Shown: positions 1 to 8,331, counted from the stretch's first letter. The stretch: DNA of 18,787 bases from JBCCMB01 sp039026555 (GCA_039026555.1 JBCCMB010000048.1:1-18787), one strand, 5' to 3'. Translations and numbers: made by a program. Notes: generated by a model not told the origin, from the letters alone.

Positions 1-77
1 AGCGCGGTTTCAAGCCGCGCCGCCGCCGCATTGAGGTCAACCGGCTTAATCTCGTTTGGATCATTGGTACTCGACAT
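1..77 (-). CDS. N-terminal part of an unidentified small protein (5' end only)
   Basis: Reading the minus strand from an ATG at 77 gives an open frame to the window edge that begins MSSTNDPNEIKPVDLNAAAA and continues RLETAL. The last residues look like the start of a helical, possibly coiled-coil segment. Only 25 codons are visible, so no function can be read directly. Small coiled-coil proteins (DUF4164 or ZapA-like) often lie next to tkt in alphaproteobacteria, and this fragment would fit DUF4164; that is inference from context. It is divergent from tkt, leaving about 128 bp for both promoters. No strong Shine-Dalgarno sequence precedes the ATG. Confidence 0.5.
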   Translation of the reverse strand, partial: MSSTNDPNEIKPVDLNAAAARLETA

Positions 78-205
78 AAGGTCAGTTTGCCGCGCCGGCG
101 CTTTTGAAGCAATCCACCGCCGCCCGACCCCGCTGCGCTCTTGACGCGCGCGTTCTTAGCGTTAACCCAGCGCTCTGGAAAAGAGACATGGCAGGGCGAG
201 GGAAG

Positions 206-2185
206 ATGACAGCGACAAAGCTATCCACACGCGACATGGCGAACGCTGTGCGGGCGCTCTCTATGGATGCAGTCGAGCAAGCTAAATCCGGCCATGTCGG
301 ACTTCCTCTCGGCATGGCGGACGCCGCCACCGTCTTGTTCACGGAAGTTTTAAAGATCGATCCAACACGTCCGGATTGGGCGGATCGCGACCGCTTCGTC
401 TTGTCGGCCGGCCATGGCTCCATGCTGATTTACTCTCTCCTTCATCTGATGGGCTTCGACAGCGTGTCGCGCGACGACATTCGCAATTTCCGCCAATTGG
501 GCGCATCCACGCCGGGTCACCCGGAGAACTTCGTCACATCAGGCGTTGAAACAACGACCGGGCCCCTCGGCCAAGGCTTCGCGAATGCGGTCGGCATGGC
601 GATCGCTGAGCGTCATTTGAACGCGCGCTTCGGCGATGATCTGGTCGACCACAAAACCTATGTCATCGCCGGTGATGGATGCTTGATGGAAGGCGTCAGC
701 CAAGAGGCGCTCACCCTCGCCGGTCATATGAAGCTGAACAAGCTGATCGTGCTGTTCGACGACAACGCCGTTACCATCGATGGCGGCACGGACATGGCGG
801 ACAATACGGATCAATTGGCGCGATTTGCGGCGTCCGGCTGGACCGTGGAACGCGTTAACGGCCATAGTCCGGATGAGGTGCGCGCCGCCTTGGACCGCGC
901 CCAATCCGCGGACAAGCCGACGCTGATCGCCTGCAAAACCGTGATTGGGTTTGGCGCGCCGACCATTGCCGGCACCGGCAAAGCGCATGGCGGCCCCTAT
1001 GGCGCGGACGAGATTGCTGGGATCCGGGAGAATATCGGTTGGCCGCATGCGCCCTTCGACGTCCCCGCCGAAATTGAAGAAGCCTGGCGCGAAGCCGGAC
1101 GCCGGTGCATTGCAGATCGCCAAGCTTGGGACAAACGTTTAGACGGGTCGCCGGACAAAACCGCCTTCGAAACGGCGATCGCCGGGGATTTACCGGCGGA
1201 TCTCGACAAGCTGGCCAACGCGCACAAGAAATCGGTCGTAGAAGCGCAGAAGACAGATGCGACCCGCAAATGGTCGGGGGCCGCGCTGGAAGTTCTAACC
1301 GGCGCAATCCCTGAAATGGTCGGCGGCTCGGCGGACCTCACAGGCTCTAACAACACCAAGACCTCGCACACGGCGCCGATGAGCGCCGACGACTGGTCGG
1401 GCCGCTATATTCATTATGGCGTTCGCGAGCACGCCATGGCGTCGGCGATGAACGGCATGGCGCTGCATGGCGGGATCATCCCCTATTCCGGCACGTTCTT
1501 AGTGTTTGCGGACTATTCGCGCGCCGCTATTCGTCTCAGCGCGCTGATGGGCCAACGCGTTATTCATGTCATGACGCATGATTCGATCGGGCTAGGCGAA
1601 GATGGACCGACACACCAGCCGGTGGAGCATGTCGCTTCCTTGCGCGCCATGCCGAACATGCTCGTCTTCCGCCCCTGCGACGGCGTAGAAACAATGGAAT
1701 GCTGGCAGGCGGCGCTCGCCAATACGGACGGGCCCTCCACATTGGCGTTGACCCGTCAGGGCGTGTCGCCATCGCGCGTCGAGCATGTTGACGAGAATCT
1801 CAGCGCCAAGGGCGGCTATGTCCTGGCGGGCGCCGAGAGCCCGGAAAAAATCGTCCTGCTGGCGAGTGGGTCTGAAGTTGAAATCGCGCTGCAGGCCCGC
1901 GAGATCTTGGAAACACAAGGCGTCGGCGCGCGCGTCGTCTCTATGCCCTGTTTCGAACTCTTCGAAGCGCAATCCGACGCCTACATCCAAGAAGTGTTAG
2001 GCGGCTCGCTGCCGAAGGTAGCGGTTGAGGCGGGCGTACGCTTCGGGTGGGATCGTTGGATCGGATCAGATGGCGGCTTTGTGGGCATGGATAGTTTCGG
2101 CGCCTCCGCCCCCTACAAAGACCTATTCAAGCATTTCGGCATCACCGCCGAAGCCGTCGTCGACGCAGCGCTCAAGCGGGTTTGA
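206..2185 (+). CDS. tkt: Transketolase
   Basis: Thiamine-diphosphate enzyme that moves two-carbon ketol units between sugar phosphates in the pentose-phosphate and Calvin pathways; cytosolic. The protein of 659 residues is the usual family length. Visible landmarks: His30 in SGHVGLPLG, His70 in SAGHGS, GPLGQG at 119-124, the ThDP/Mg motif starting GDG at 156-158 and ending at Asn187, the catalytic Glu408 in GVREHAMAS, and a THDSIGLGEDGPTHQP segment in the pyrimidine-binding domain. I chose the ATG at 206 because AGGG and GAGGG lie just upstream and the homologous region begins here; an in-frame ATG at 188 is the main alternative, and the frame stays open to 104. The last codons (AALKRV, stop TGA) are repeated at 2774-2794; see findings. 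Confidence 0.97.
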   Translation: MTATKLSTRDMANAVRALSMDAVEQAKSGHVGLPLGMADAATVLFTEVLKIDPTRPDWADRDRFVLSAGHGSMLIYSLLHLMGFDSVSRDDIRNFRQLGASTPGHPENFVTSGVETTTGPLGQGFANAVGMAIAERHLNARFGDDLVDHKTYVIAGDGCLMEGVSQEALTLAGHMKLNKLIVLFDDNAVTIDGGTDMADNTDQLARFAASGWTVERVNGHSPDEVRAALDRAQSADKPTLIACKTVIGFGAPTIAGTGKAHGGPYGADEIAGIRENIGWPHAPFDVPAEIEEAWREAGRRCIADRQAWDKRLDGSPDKTAFETAIAGDLPADLDKLANAHKKSVVEAQKTDATRKWSGAALEVLTGAIPEMVGGSADLTGSNNTKTSHTAPMSADDWSGRYIHYGVREHAMASAMNGMALHGGIIPYSGTFLVFADYSRAAIRLSALMGQRVIHVMTHDSIGLGEDGPTHQPVEHVASLRAMPNMLVFRPCDGVETMECWQAALANTDGPSTLALTRQGVSPSRVEHVDENLSAKGGYVLAGAESPEKIVLLASGSEVEIALQAREILETQGVGARVVSMPCFELFEAQSDAYIQEVLGGSLPKVAVEAGVRFGWDRWIGSDGGFVGMDSFGASAPYKDLFKHFGITAEAVVDAALKRV

Positions 2186-2794
2186 CACTTCGAATTGAGC
2201 AGCTCGCGACCTTACTCTTGGACAAACTGCGACGGCTATTATACCCATGTTGGACAGACACATTTATGTCATTGAGCAATTGGGGGAAAGAAGTGCGATT
2301 TTCGCTGAAGATACTATCGACCATAGCGGCATTTGCGGCGATGCCGGCAACAGCTCAGTCGTCAAATTATACAGATCCAGGTCAAATAACGACGCTCTGG
2401 CCTAGAAGCGGGTCATACTTCGTCTATATGCCAATTTCTTCACTTCCAAACGGTTGGCCGAGCAATTGCAACTCCGCAGTCATTCCATATGGGAACCAGA
2501 ATTCGGAAGCATTGATAGCAACCGCTTTGACGGCGTTTAGCTCAAATATTCCGGTTCAGATAAGGGTGACGGGTCTAAGCAACTGCGCCTCAGCTACTCC
2601 GACAATCACCGAAATCATAATGCAGAGATGAGTCATAGATTGAGGTAGATCGCCGACTTTGCGCGCGCTCACTTACGAAAATCGCCGCACGCTTCTAGCG
2701 AACGTGCAGGCATTGCCATCTCGTCATAGGCGACAAGAACACTATCAATTCGCGCGTCGGTGTTCCTGTAAGGGCTGCACTGAAGCGGGTTTAG
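2165..2794. other. Candidate insertion bracketed by duplicated tkt 3' ends
   Basis: The tkt end at 2165-2185 encodes Ala-Ala-Leu-Lys-Arg-Val-stop. The same peptide plus a stop is encoded again at 2774-2794. The first 19 bases match at 16 positions, and all three differences are third-codon-position synonymous changes; the ten bases AAGCGGGTTT are identical. The second copy ends 4 bp before the stop of the convergent nitroreductase gene, which is where a tkt stop would lie if the intervening 609 bp were absent. The bracketed DNA holds only the AT-richer secreted-protein gene. Inference: a small element entered the 3' end of tkt and supplied a replacement end. No integrase is visible. Confidence 0.5.
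2293..2631 (+). CDS. Small secreted protein of unknown function, AT-richer than its neighbours
   Basis: A GTG start at 2293 directly preceded by GGGGGAAAGAA gives 112 residues. The first 22 or so form a signal peptide (RFSLKILSTIAAFAAMPA, then TAQS), so the product should be exported to the periplasm or outside. The mature part is about 90 residues, rich in Ser, Thr, Asn and Pro, with exactly two cysteines (in SNCNS and SNCAS) that could form a disulfide. The general layout, a short beta-rich domain with a late helix-like ALIATALTAF segment, resembles small secreted B-subunit-like or adhesion-type domains, but I do not recognise a family. By hand count the two lines at 2341-2460 hold 58 G/C in 120 bases, against 36 in 60 for a sample of tkt (1741-1800), suggesting acquisition. 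The frame is open upstream to 2182, overlapping tkt, but no ribosome site supports an earlier start. Confidence 0.7.
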   Translation: MRFSLKILSTIAAFAAMPATAQSSNYTDPGQITTLWPRSGSYFVYMPISSLPNGWPSNCNSAVIPYGNQNSEALIATALTAFSSNIPVQIRVTGLSNCASATPTITEIIMQR

Positions 2795-2798
2795 CCCA

Positions 2799-3476
2799 CT
2801 AGTCGTCAAACCCCACAAATGTCGCCGCCTCTTCCACCGATTTGCGATGCGAGACAACGGCGTTTGCCGGGAAAGTCTCATCGGGATAGCCCATTGCGAC
2901 GCAAATCATGATCACCTGATCTTCGGGGATGTTCGCGTGCTCGCGCACGACGGGCGATTGCATAATGCCCTGACTGTTGATGACGCAGCCCAGCCCCCGC
3001 GCCCAGGCGGCGTTGACCAGCGCATTGGTAACCGCGCCGCAATCAAACGGTCCGATATCGCCGCCATGAATAGAGCGGTCATACGTCACCACGATGGAGA
3101 CCGGCGCATCGAATTGGCGAAATCCGCGCAGCACCCAGTCTTGGCGCTTTTCTTTGTCATGCCGCTCAATGTCCATCGCGCTGAATAATTGCTTGGCGAT
3201 TTCGATCTGGCGCTCTCGGTGCGCGCCTTCATAAGCGCCGTGATTGCGAAACTCGCGCGTGTCCGGAACGCCGGCGAGATTGCGTTCGACATTGCCGGCG
3301 CGGATACGGTCCAGCGGTTCATTGGCGACGACAAAGAAATTCCAAGGCTGGGTGTTTAGCGAAGACGGCGCGCGCATCGCCGTTTCCAAGATTTCCTTGA
3401 TCAACGCTTTCGGCACTGGATCGGGTTTGTAGCCGCGAATGCTGCGTCGTCCTCGGACGACTTCTTCGTACTTCAC
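2799..3476 (-). CDS. Nitroreductase-family FMN-dependent oxidoreductase
   Basis: Flavoprotein of the NfnB/NfsA-like superfamily, which reduces nitro, quinone or related acceptors with NAD(P)H; the true substrate cannot be told from sequence. The 225-residue protein shows the FMN phosphate-binding RRSIRGY at 10-16, APSSLNTQPWNF at 36-47, and the GLG turn at 161-163 followed by a long C-terminal region ending VGFDD. The start is a GTG at 3476, with GGCGAGG about 5 bases upstream and homology beginning right after it; the frame stays open to 3527 without a better ribosome site. It lies alone on the minus strand between the candidate insertion and gap, convergent with tkt and divergent from gap. 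Confidence 0.9.
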   Translation of the reverse strand: MKYEEVVRGRRSIRGYKPDPVPKALIKEILETAMRAPSSLNTQPWNFFVVANEPLDRIRAGNVERNLAGVPDTREFRNHGAYEGAHRERQIEIAKQLFSAMDIERHDKEKRQDWVLRGFRQFDAPVSIVVTYDRSIHGGDIGPFDCGAVTNALVNAAWARGLGCVINSQGIMQSPVVREHANIPEDQVIMICVAMGYPDETFPANAVVSHRKSVEEAATFVGFDD

Positions 3477-3757
3477 ATGAACCTCGCCGCGCTGTGGTTG
3501 GGTGTGTTCGTGGTAGCGACGTCGCAACCGGCGTCCAGCAAAAACCGCGGACGTTGCGAGCGCCTTACGTAACGTTTCGTGCGGCGCCTAAGCTGGATTG
3601 GCCCGGTACGCGCTCGACAACGCTATCAATGGGCGCTGGCGAGCGCCGCCGGGTGGACGCCGCACGACAGCGGGTCTATGACGCACGCAAATTCAATGAT
3701 GTGGGCGGCTTTGAAATTGCATGTCGGCCCCAAAGTAAGCAGTCGAAAGGGTTCCTC

Positions 3758-4765
3758 ATGGCGGTACGCGTCGCAATCAATGGGTTTGGGCGGATTGGAC
3801 GTCTGGTGCTTCGGTCCATTCTGGAACATGGACGGGACGATGTTGAAGTGGTCGCCATCAACGACCTCGGCCCTGTAGAAACCAATGCGCACCTCCTAAA
3901 GTATGACAGCGTACACGGCGCGCTCCCAATGGACGTCTCCGTCAATGGCGACAAGATCCGCGCAGGCGATCAAGAATTCTTGGTGACGGCCGTTCGCGAC
4001 CCGAAGGAATTGCCACACGGCGATTTGGGCGTGGATATCGCGATGGAATGTACCGGTATTTTCGCGGACAAGGATAAGGCATCGGCCCATTTGGACGCCG
4101 GCGCCAAGCGCGTTCTGGTCTCGGCGCCCGCCTCCGGCGCGGACAAAACCATTGTTTACGGCGTCAACCACGACACACTGACCGCTGACGATCTGGTGGT
4201 CTCTAACGCATCCTGCACGACGAATTGCTTGGCCCCCGTGGCGAAAGTGCTGAACGACGCGATCGGCATTGAGCGCGGTTACATGACGACGGTCCACTCC
4301 TACACTGGCGACCAGCCGACCTTGGACCGTATGCACAAAGATCTGTACCGCGCCCGCGCCGCGGCGCACTCGCAAATCCCAACATCCACAGGCGCCGCAA
4401 AGGCCGTCGGTTTGGTGCTCCCGGAGCTGCAAGGCAAGCTTAACGGATCCGCCATCCGCGTGCCGACGCCGAACGTGTCGATGATCGATCTTGTGTTCGA
4501 CGCGGCCAAAGCGACGACGCCGGACGAGGTGAACGCCGCCGTCAAAGCCGCCGCAGACGGCCCGATGAAGGGCGTTCTGGCATATGTCGACCTTCCGTTG
4601 GTGTCCGCCGATTTCAACCACAATCCTGCATCGTCGACGTTTGCGCTCGACCAGACGCACGTCACCGAAGGTACATTGGTGCGTGTCTTGTCTTGGTACG
4701 ACAATGAATGGGGCTTCGCCACGCGCATGTCCGACACCGCCGTTGAACTGGCGAAACATATCTAA
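3758..4765 (+). CDS. gap: Glyceraldehyde-3-phosphate dehydrogenase, type I
   Basis: Oxidises and phosphorylates glyceraldehyde-3-phosphate to 1,3-bisphosphoglycerate with NAD(P)+, and works in reverse in gluconeogenesis; cytosolic homotetramer. The 335-residue protein has the Rossmann start INGFGRIGR at 7-15, the IND segment near residue 34 typical of NAD-preferring forms, the active-site SNASCTTNC with catalytic Cys153, HSYTGDQ, and the C-terminal WYDNEWGFATRMSDTAVE. The ATG at 3758 is preceded by GAAAGG about 7 bases upstream. The frame is open 88 codons further upstream, but that stretch is not GAPDH-like. It is followed by a GC-rich hairpin and pgk. The 281 bp before it holds no other gene that I can support and probably carries the promoter. 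Confidence 0.97.
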   Translation: MAVRVAINGFGRIGRLVLRSILEHGRDDVEVVAINDLGPVETNAHLLKYDSVHGALPMDVSVNGDKIRAGDQEFLVTAVRDPKELPHGDLGVDIAMECTGIFADKDKASAHLDAGAKRVLVSAPASGADKTIVYGVNHDTLTADDLVVSNASCTTNCLAPVAKVLNDAIGIERGYMTTVHSYTGDQPTLDRMHKDLYRARAAAHSQIPTSTGAAKAVGLVLPELQGKLNGSAIRVPTPNVSMIDLVFDAAKATTPDEVNAAVKAAADGPMKGVLAYVDLPLVSADFNHNPASSTFALDQTHVTEGTLVRVLSWYDNEWGFATRMSDTAVELAKHI

Positions 4766-4772
4766 TCCTTAG

Positions 4773-4812
4773 GAGCCGGGCGCGCGGGCCGCGTCCGGCC
4801 GGCCGCCCGCTC
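4773..4812 (+). terminator. Strong intercistronic hairpin between gap and pgk (no U-tract)
   Basis: GAGCCGGGCG at 4773-4782 can pair with CGCCCGCTC at 4804-4812 (one bulged base), and inside it GGCCG at 4787-4791 pairs with CGGCC at 4796-4800 across the loop CGTC. No run of T follows, so full intrinsic termination is unlikely. A role in transcript processing, mRNA stability or partial attenuation between gap and pgk is more plausible; this is inference from structure alone. Confidence 0.5.
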
Positions 4813-4841
4813 CAAAACGTAAGAGCAAGGCCGACACCCAT

Positions 4842-6044
4842 ATGAGTTCGACTTTCCGTACGCTGAAAGATGCAGACCTCGCCGGCAAGACAGCCTTGGT
4901 GCGCGTGGATTTCAACGTGCCCATGGCCAATGGCGCGGTGACCGACGATACACGCCTTCTCGCGGCGCTTCCTACCGTCAAACACCTTACAGAGAATGGC
5001 GCGCGCGTGGCGTTGATGGCGCATTTCGGCCGCCCCAAAGGTCAAATCGTTCCGGAGATGAGCTTGAAGCCGGTTGCGACAGCTTTCTCAAACGTGCTCG
5101 GCGAGCCGGTTTTCTTCGCGGAAAATTGCGCCTTCGGCCCGAAAGCCAAAGCGTTTATACGGAGCAGACCGCATGGCGAGGTCATTCTGCTGGAAAACAC
5201 ACGGTTTGAAGCGGGCGAAGAAAAGAATGACCCAGAGCTGGCCGCGCAGATGGCGGATTTGGGCGAGCTTTATGTGAATGACGCCTTTTCTGCGGCGCAC
5301 CGCGCCCATGCATCGACCGAAGGCGTCGCCAGACTGCTGCCCTCCTATGCGGGGCTCTCGATGGAGCGGGAATTGTCCGCGCTCGACGCAGCGCTCGGAT
5401 CACCCAACCGACCAGTCTTGGCGGTGGTCGGCGGCGCGAAGGTGTCCTCAAAGATCGACCTCCTAAAAAACCTAGTTTCGAAAGTCGACGCGCTCGCCAT
5501 TGGCGGCGGCATGGCGAACACATTCCTGGCGGCTCGTGGAACCAATGTCGGCAAATCCTTGTGCGAACATGACCTGCTCGAGACGGCGCGCGAGATTGAA
5601 GCGAATGCGAAAGCGGCCGGTTGCGATATTCTGCTGCCGCGCGACCTGGTCGTCGCAAAAGACTTCGCGGCGAACGCCGACAATCGCACCTGCGGCCTAG
5701 ATGAGGTCGAAGACGACGAAATGATCCTTGACGCCGGTCCGCAAACGGTCGCCATTTTGGCGACGGCGATGGATACGGCTAACACGCTGGTCTGGAATGG
5801 TCCGCTCGGCGCGTTTGAGCTAACCCCGTTTGACAAAGCTACTGTATCGGCAGCTCAGGCGGCCGCGGCGCGCGTGAAACAAGGCGCGCTGGTCGCTGTC
5901 GCCGGCGGCGGCGACACGGTCGCAGCGCTCAATCATGCGGGCGTCGCACAGGATTTCACCTTTGTCTCAACTGCGGGCGGCGCCTTCCTTGAATGGATGG
6001 AAGGCAAGCCTCTGCCAGGGGTTGAGGCACTGAAACAAACTTAA
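4842..6044 (+). CDS. pgk: Phosphoglycerate kinase
   Basis: Transfers phosphate between 1,3-bisphosphoglycerate and ADP, giving 3-phosphoglycerate and ATP; cytosolic monomer. The 400-residue length is standard. Substrate-binding motifs are RVDFNVP at 21-27 and HFGRPKG at 61-67. The hinge/nucleotide region has VVGGAKVSSKIDLL with Lys200, and the C-terminal domain has the AGGGDT loop near 350-356 and STAGGAFLEWMEGKPLPG. The gap-pgk gap is 76 bp and contains a strong hairpin; the fba start follows the pgk stop by 24 bp, so gap, pgk and fba are probably co-transcribed up to the terminator at 6998. Confidence 0.97.
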   Translation: MSSTFRTLKDADLAGKTALVRVDFNVPMANGAVTDDTRLLAALPTVKHLTENGARVALMAHFGRPKGQIVPEMSLKPVATAFSNVLGEPVFFAENCAFGPKAKAFIRSRPHGEVILLENTRFEAGEEKNDPELAAQMADLGELYVNDAFSAAHRAHASTEGVARLLPSYAGLSMERELSALDAALGSPNRPVLAVVGGAKVSSKIDLLKNLVSKVDALAIGGGMANTFLAARGTNVGKSLCEHDLLETAREIEANAKAAGCDILLPRDLVVAKDFAANADNRTCGLDEVEDDEMILDAGPQTVAILATAMDTANTLVWNGPLGAFELTPFDKATVSAAQAAAARVKQGALVAVAGGGDTVAALNHAGVAQDFTFVSTAGGAFLEWMEGKPLPGVEALKQT

Positions 6045-6068
6045 ACGCGATAGAGACGAGACGAACAC

Positions 6069-6974
6069 ATGGGAATTGAGATCATGAACACGGACATGGC
6101 GAAACAAGCTGCAAACAAGGACGGCTTTATCGCAGCGCTGGATCAATCGGGCGGGTCGACGCCTAAAGCTCTGAAACTCTATGGCGTCGAAGAGAGCGCC
6201 TATTCGAATGACGAAGAGATGTTCGCGCTGATCCACGATATGCGCGCACGGATCGTCAAATCTCCCGCCTTTACCGGCGACAAAGTGATGGGCGCGATTT
6301 TGTTTGAGCGTACCATGGATGGAACCATCGACGGCGTTCCGACCGCCAAATACCTTTGGGACACGTGCAATGTCGTGCCGTTTTTGAAAGTCGACAAAGG
6401 CCTGGCGGACGCCGCCAACGGCGTCAAATTGATGAACCCAATGCCCGATCTGGACGCGCTGCTCGAGCGCGCCGTCGCCAATGGTGTGTTCGGCACGAAG
6501 ATGCGCTCTGTGATCGATGCTGCAAACCCCGTCGGCATTGCCGCAAACGTCGCGCAGCAATTTGAGATCGGCGAGCAAATCCTATCGCACGGATTGGTGC
6601 CGATCATCGAACCGGAAGTGACGATCACAATCGAGGACAAGGCCGAAGCCGAGGACATTCTGTTGGCTGAAATGACCAAACAGCTCGACGCCATGGCCGG
6701 CGACAAACAAGTTATGCTGAAATTGTCGCTGCCGACGAATGCGAACCAATACAAATCCTTGGTCGATCATCCGCGCGTAATGCGGGTGGTGGCGCTGTCC
6801 GGCGGTTACGCGCGCGACGAAGCCAACGCTAAGCTCGCGCAAAACACTGGCATGATCGCCAGCTTCTCGCGCGCCTTGACCGAAGGTTTGTCGGCGACGC
6901 AAAGCGATGCGGATTTTGATGCGACGCTGGCCAATACGATTGACGGCATTTTTGAGGCCTCCCGCGCCGGCTAA
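6069..6974 (+). CDS. fba: Fructose-bisphosphate aldolase, class I
   Basis: Cleaves fructose-1,6-bisphosphate to dihydroxyacetone phosphate and glyceraldehyde-3-phosphate through a Schiff-base lysine, without metal. The 301-residue protein closely follows the short bacterial class I type (Staphylococcus FdaB-like): GFIAALDQSGGSTPKAL, AILFERTMD, VVPFLKVDKGL, FGTKMRS, PIIEPEV, MLKLSLP with the probable Schiff-base Lys218, and VVALSGGY. The ATG at 6069 follows GAGACGAG; an in-frame ATG at 6084, preceded by GGGAATTGAG, would remove five residues and is almost as likely. It is the last gene of the gap-pgk-fba run and is followed by a clear terminator. Confidence 0.95.
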   Translation: MGIEIMNTDMAKQAANKDGFIAALDQSGGSTPKALKLYGVEESAYSNDEEMFALIHDMRARIVKSPAFTGDKVMGAILFERTMDGTIDGVPTAKYLWDTCNVVPFLKVDKGLADAANGVKLMNPMPDLDALLERAVANGVFGTKMRSVIDAANPVGIAANVAQQFEIGEQILSHGLVPIIEPEVTITIEDKAEAEDILLAEMTKQLDAMAGDKQVMLKLSLPTNANQYKSLVDHPRVMRVVALSGGYARDEANAKLAQNTGMIASFSRALTEGLSATQSDADFDATLANTIDGIFEASRAG

Positions 6975-6997
6975 GCCGTCCTCAAACGTCATACCTG

Positions 6998-7029
6998 AAA
7001 AGCCTCGCCCTCTAGGCGGGGCTTTTTTT
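6998..7029 (+). terminator. Rho-independent terminator after fba
   Basis: AAAGCCTCGCC and GGCGGGGCTTT form a stem of about ten pairs (including one G-U) around a loop of about five bases, followed by a run of seven T. It ends the gap-pgk-fba transcript 24 bp past the fba stop. Confidence 0.9.
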
Positions 7030-7125
7030 GAGATTCAGGCCTTTCCGCAACGGCGAGGGATGCGCGGCGTTGACGGCGACGCTTTCCTGCGGACATCGTC
7101 TTTTCAATAATCATTGGAGGATGAC

Positions 7126-8307
7126 ATGGCGGGCGATCGGGAATTCGATATCATCGTTTATGGGGCGACAGGCTATACGGGCCGACTTGTCGCAGAGTAT
7201 TTGGCGCAGCAATATGCCGGCGCCGCGACGCCGACATGGGCGATGGCGGGGCGCAGCGCAGACAAGCTCGCCAGCGTACGCGACGAGATCGGCGCGCCGG
7301 CCAACACGCCTTTGGTTGTGGCCGATGTCGGCGACCCCGCCTCGATCGACGCGATGGCCAAGCGTGCGAAAGTCATTTTGACCACGGTCGGCCCCTATCA
7401 GCTCTATGGCGAACCGGTTGTCGCGGCCTGCGCGGCGAACGGCGCGGATTATGTCGATCTGTCGGGCGAAGTCGCCTTCATGTACGACATGATTGCAAAA
7501 TACGACGCGCAAGCGAAGGAGACCGGCGCACGTATCGTCCATTCAGGCGGCTTTGACTCCATTCCCTTCGATATGGGCGTTTACTTCCTTCAGCAGCACG
7601 CCATCGCCAAGCTTGGCGCCCCCCTGCCCCGCATCCGCGGACGCGTCCGATCTATGAACGGCACCTTCTCCGGCGGCACCTTCGCCAGCGGCGCGGCGAC
7701 CATGGCGGCGGTCGCGAAAAACCCGGAACTCCTAAATGTGCTGCGCAATCCGTTCGCGTTAGCTGATGGATTTGAAGGCCCTGAGCAACCTCACGGCATG
7801 GCGGCGATGGAAGAGCCGGATCTAGGATGGGTCGGACCATTCGTGATGGCGACGATCAACACGCGGAATATCCATCGGTCCAACAAGCTTATGGGCCATA
7901 TCTATGGGGCGGATTTCGTCTATGATGAAATGATGTGCACAGGTCCCGGCGAGAAGGGTCAGAAAATCGCCGAAGGCCTGGCGAAAGCGGGCGGCGGCTT
8001 CGGCGATGTGAAAGATCCGCCCAAACCTGGCGAAGGCCCCTCGAAAGAAGAGCGTGAAGCCGGCAATTACGACGTCGTCTTCATTGGCGAAGCCGCTGAT
8101 GGAACCTTGTTAAAAGCCGTCGTCACCGGCGACAAAGATCCAGGCTACGGCTCGACATCGAAGATTATTGCGGAAGCGGCGATGTGTTTAATCGAAGATG
8201 TCGCCGACAAACCGGGCGGCGTGCTGACGCCCGCGCCGATTTTTAGCGATGCGATCATCAAACGCCTGCGGGAACGAGCGGGTCTGACATTCGAGTTGGA
8301 GAGCTAG
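7126..8307 (+). CDS. Saccharopine-dehydrogenase-like / trans-acting enoyl reductase-like oxidoreductase
   Basis: The 393-residue protein starts with a Rossmann NAD(P)-binding motif, IIVYGATGYTGRLVAEYL, with the glycine-rich turn at 12-19, then AGRSADKL, and VILTTVGPYQLYGEPVV followed by DYVDLSGE and HSGGFDSIPFDMG. This pattern is that of the saccharopine dehydrogenase NADP-binding family, including the mycobacterial trans-acting enoyl reductases of lipid synthesis; lysine metabolism is not implied. The substrate is unknown. The ATG at 7126 has a perfect GGAGG five bases upstream, which rejects a TTG start at 7114 inside that ribosome site. It is transcribed alone, after the fba terminator, and is convergent with fliJ (24 bp between the stops). 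Confidence 0.88.
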   Translation: MAGDREFDIIVYGATGYTGRLVAEYLAQQYAGAATPTWAMAGRSADKLASVRDEIGAPANTPLVVADVGDPASIDAMAKRAKVILTTVGPYQLYGEPVVAACAANGADYVDLSGEVAFMYDMIAKYDAQAKETGARIVHSGGFDSIPFDMGVYFLQQHAIAKLGAPLPRIRGRVRSMNGTFSGGTFASGAATMAAVAKNPELLNVLRNPFALADGFEGPEQPHGMAAMEEPDLGWVGPFVMATINTRNIHRSNKLMGHIYGADFVYDEMMCTGPGEKGQKIAEGLAKAGGGFGDVKDPPKPGEGPSKEEREAGNYDVVFIGEAADGTLLKAVVTGDKDPGYGSTSKIIAEAAMCLIEDVADKPGGVLTPAPIFSDAIIKRLRERAGLTFELES

Positions 8308-8331
8308 GTCGACGCGACGCTCGCTTAGAGT

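Noticed and set aside
104..205. N-terminal extension of transketolase
   Set aside because: The 34 extra residues are not transketolase-like and there is a better ribosome site before 206 (188 remains possible).
3494..3757. 88-codon in-frame extension of gap
   Set aside because: No GAPDH homology before MAVRVAINGFG; the ribosome site and ATG at 3758 are standard.
3896..4759. Long antisense open frame opposite gap (287 codons)
   Set aside because: Typical shadow of a GC-rich gene: low-complexity His/Arg/Gly-rich product, no ribosome site, no recognisable domain.
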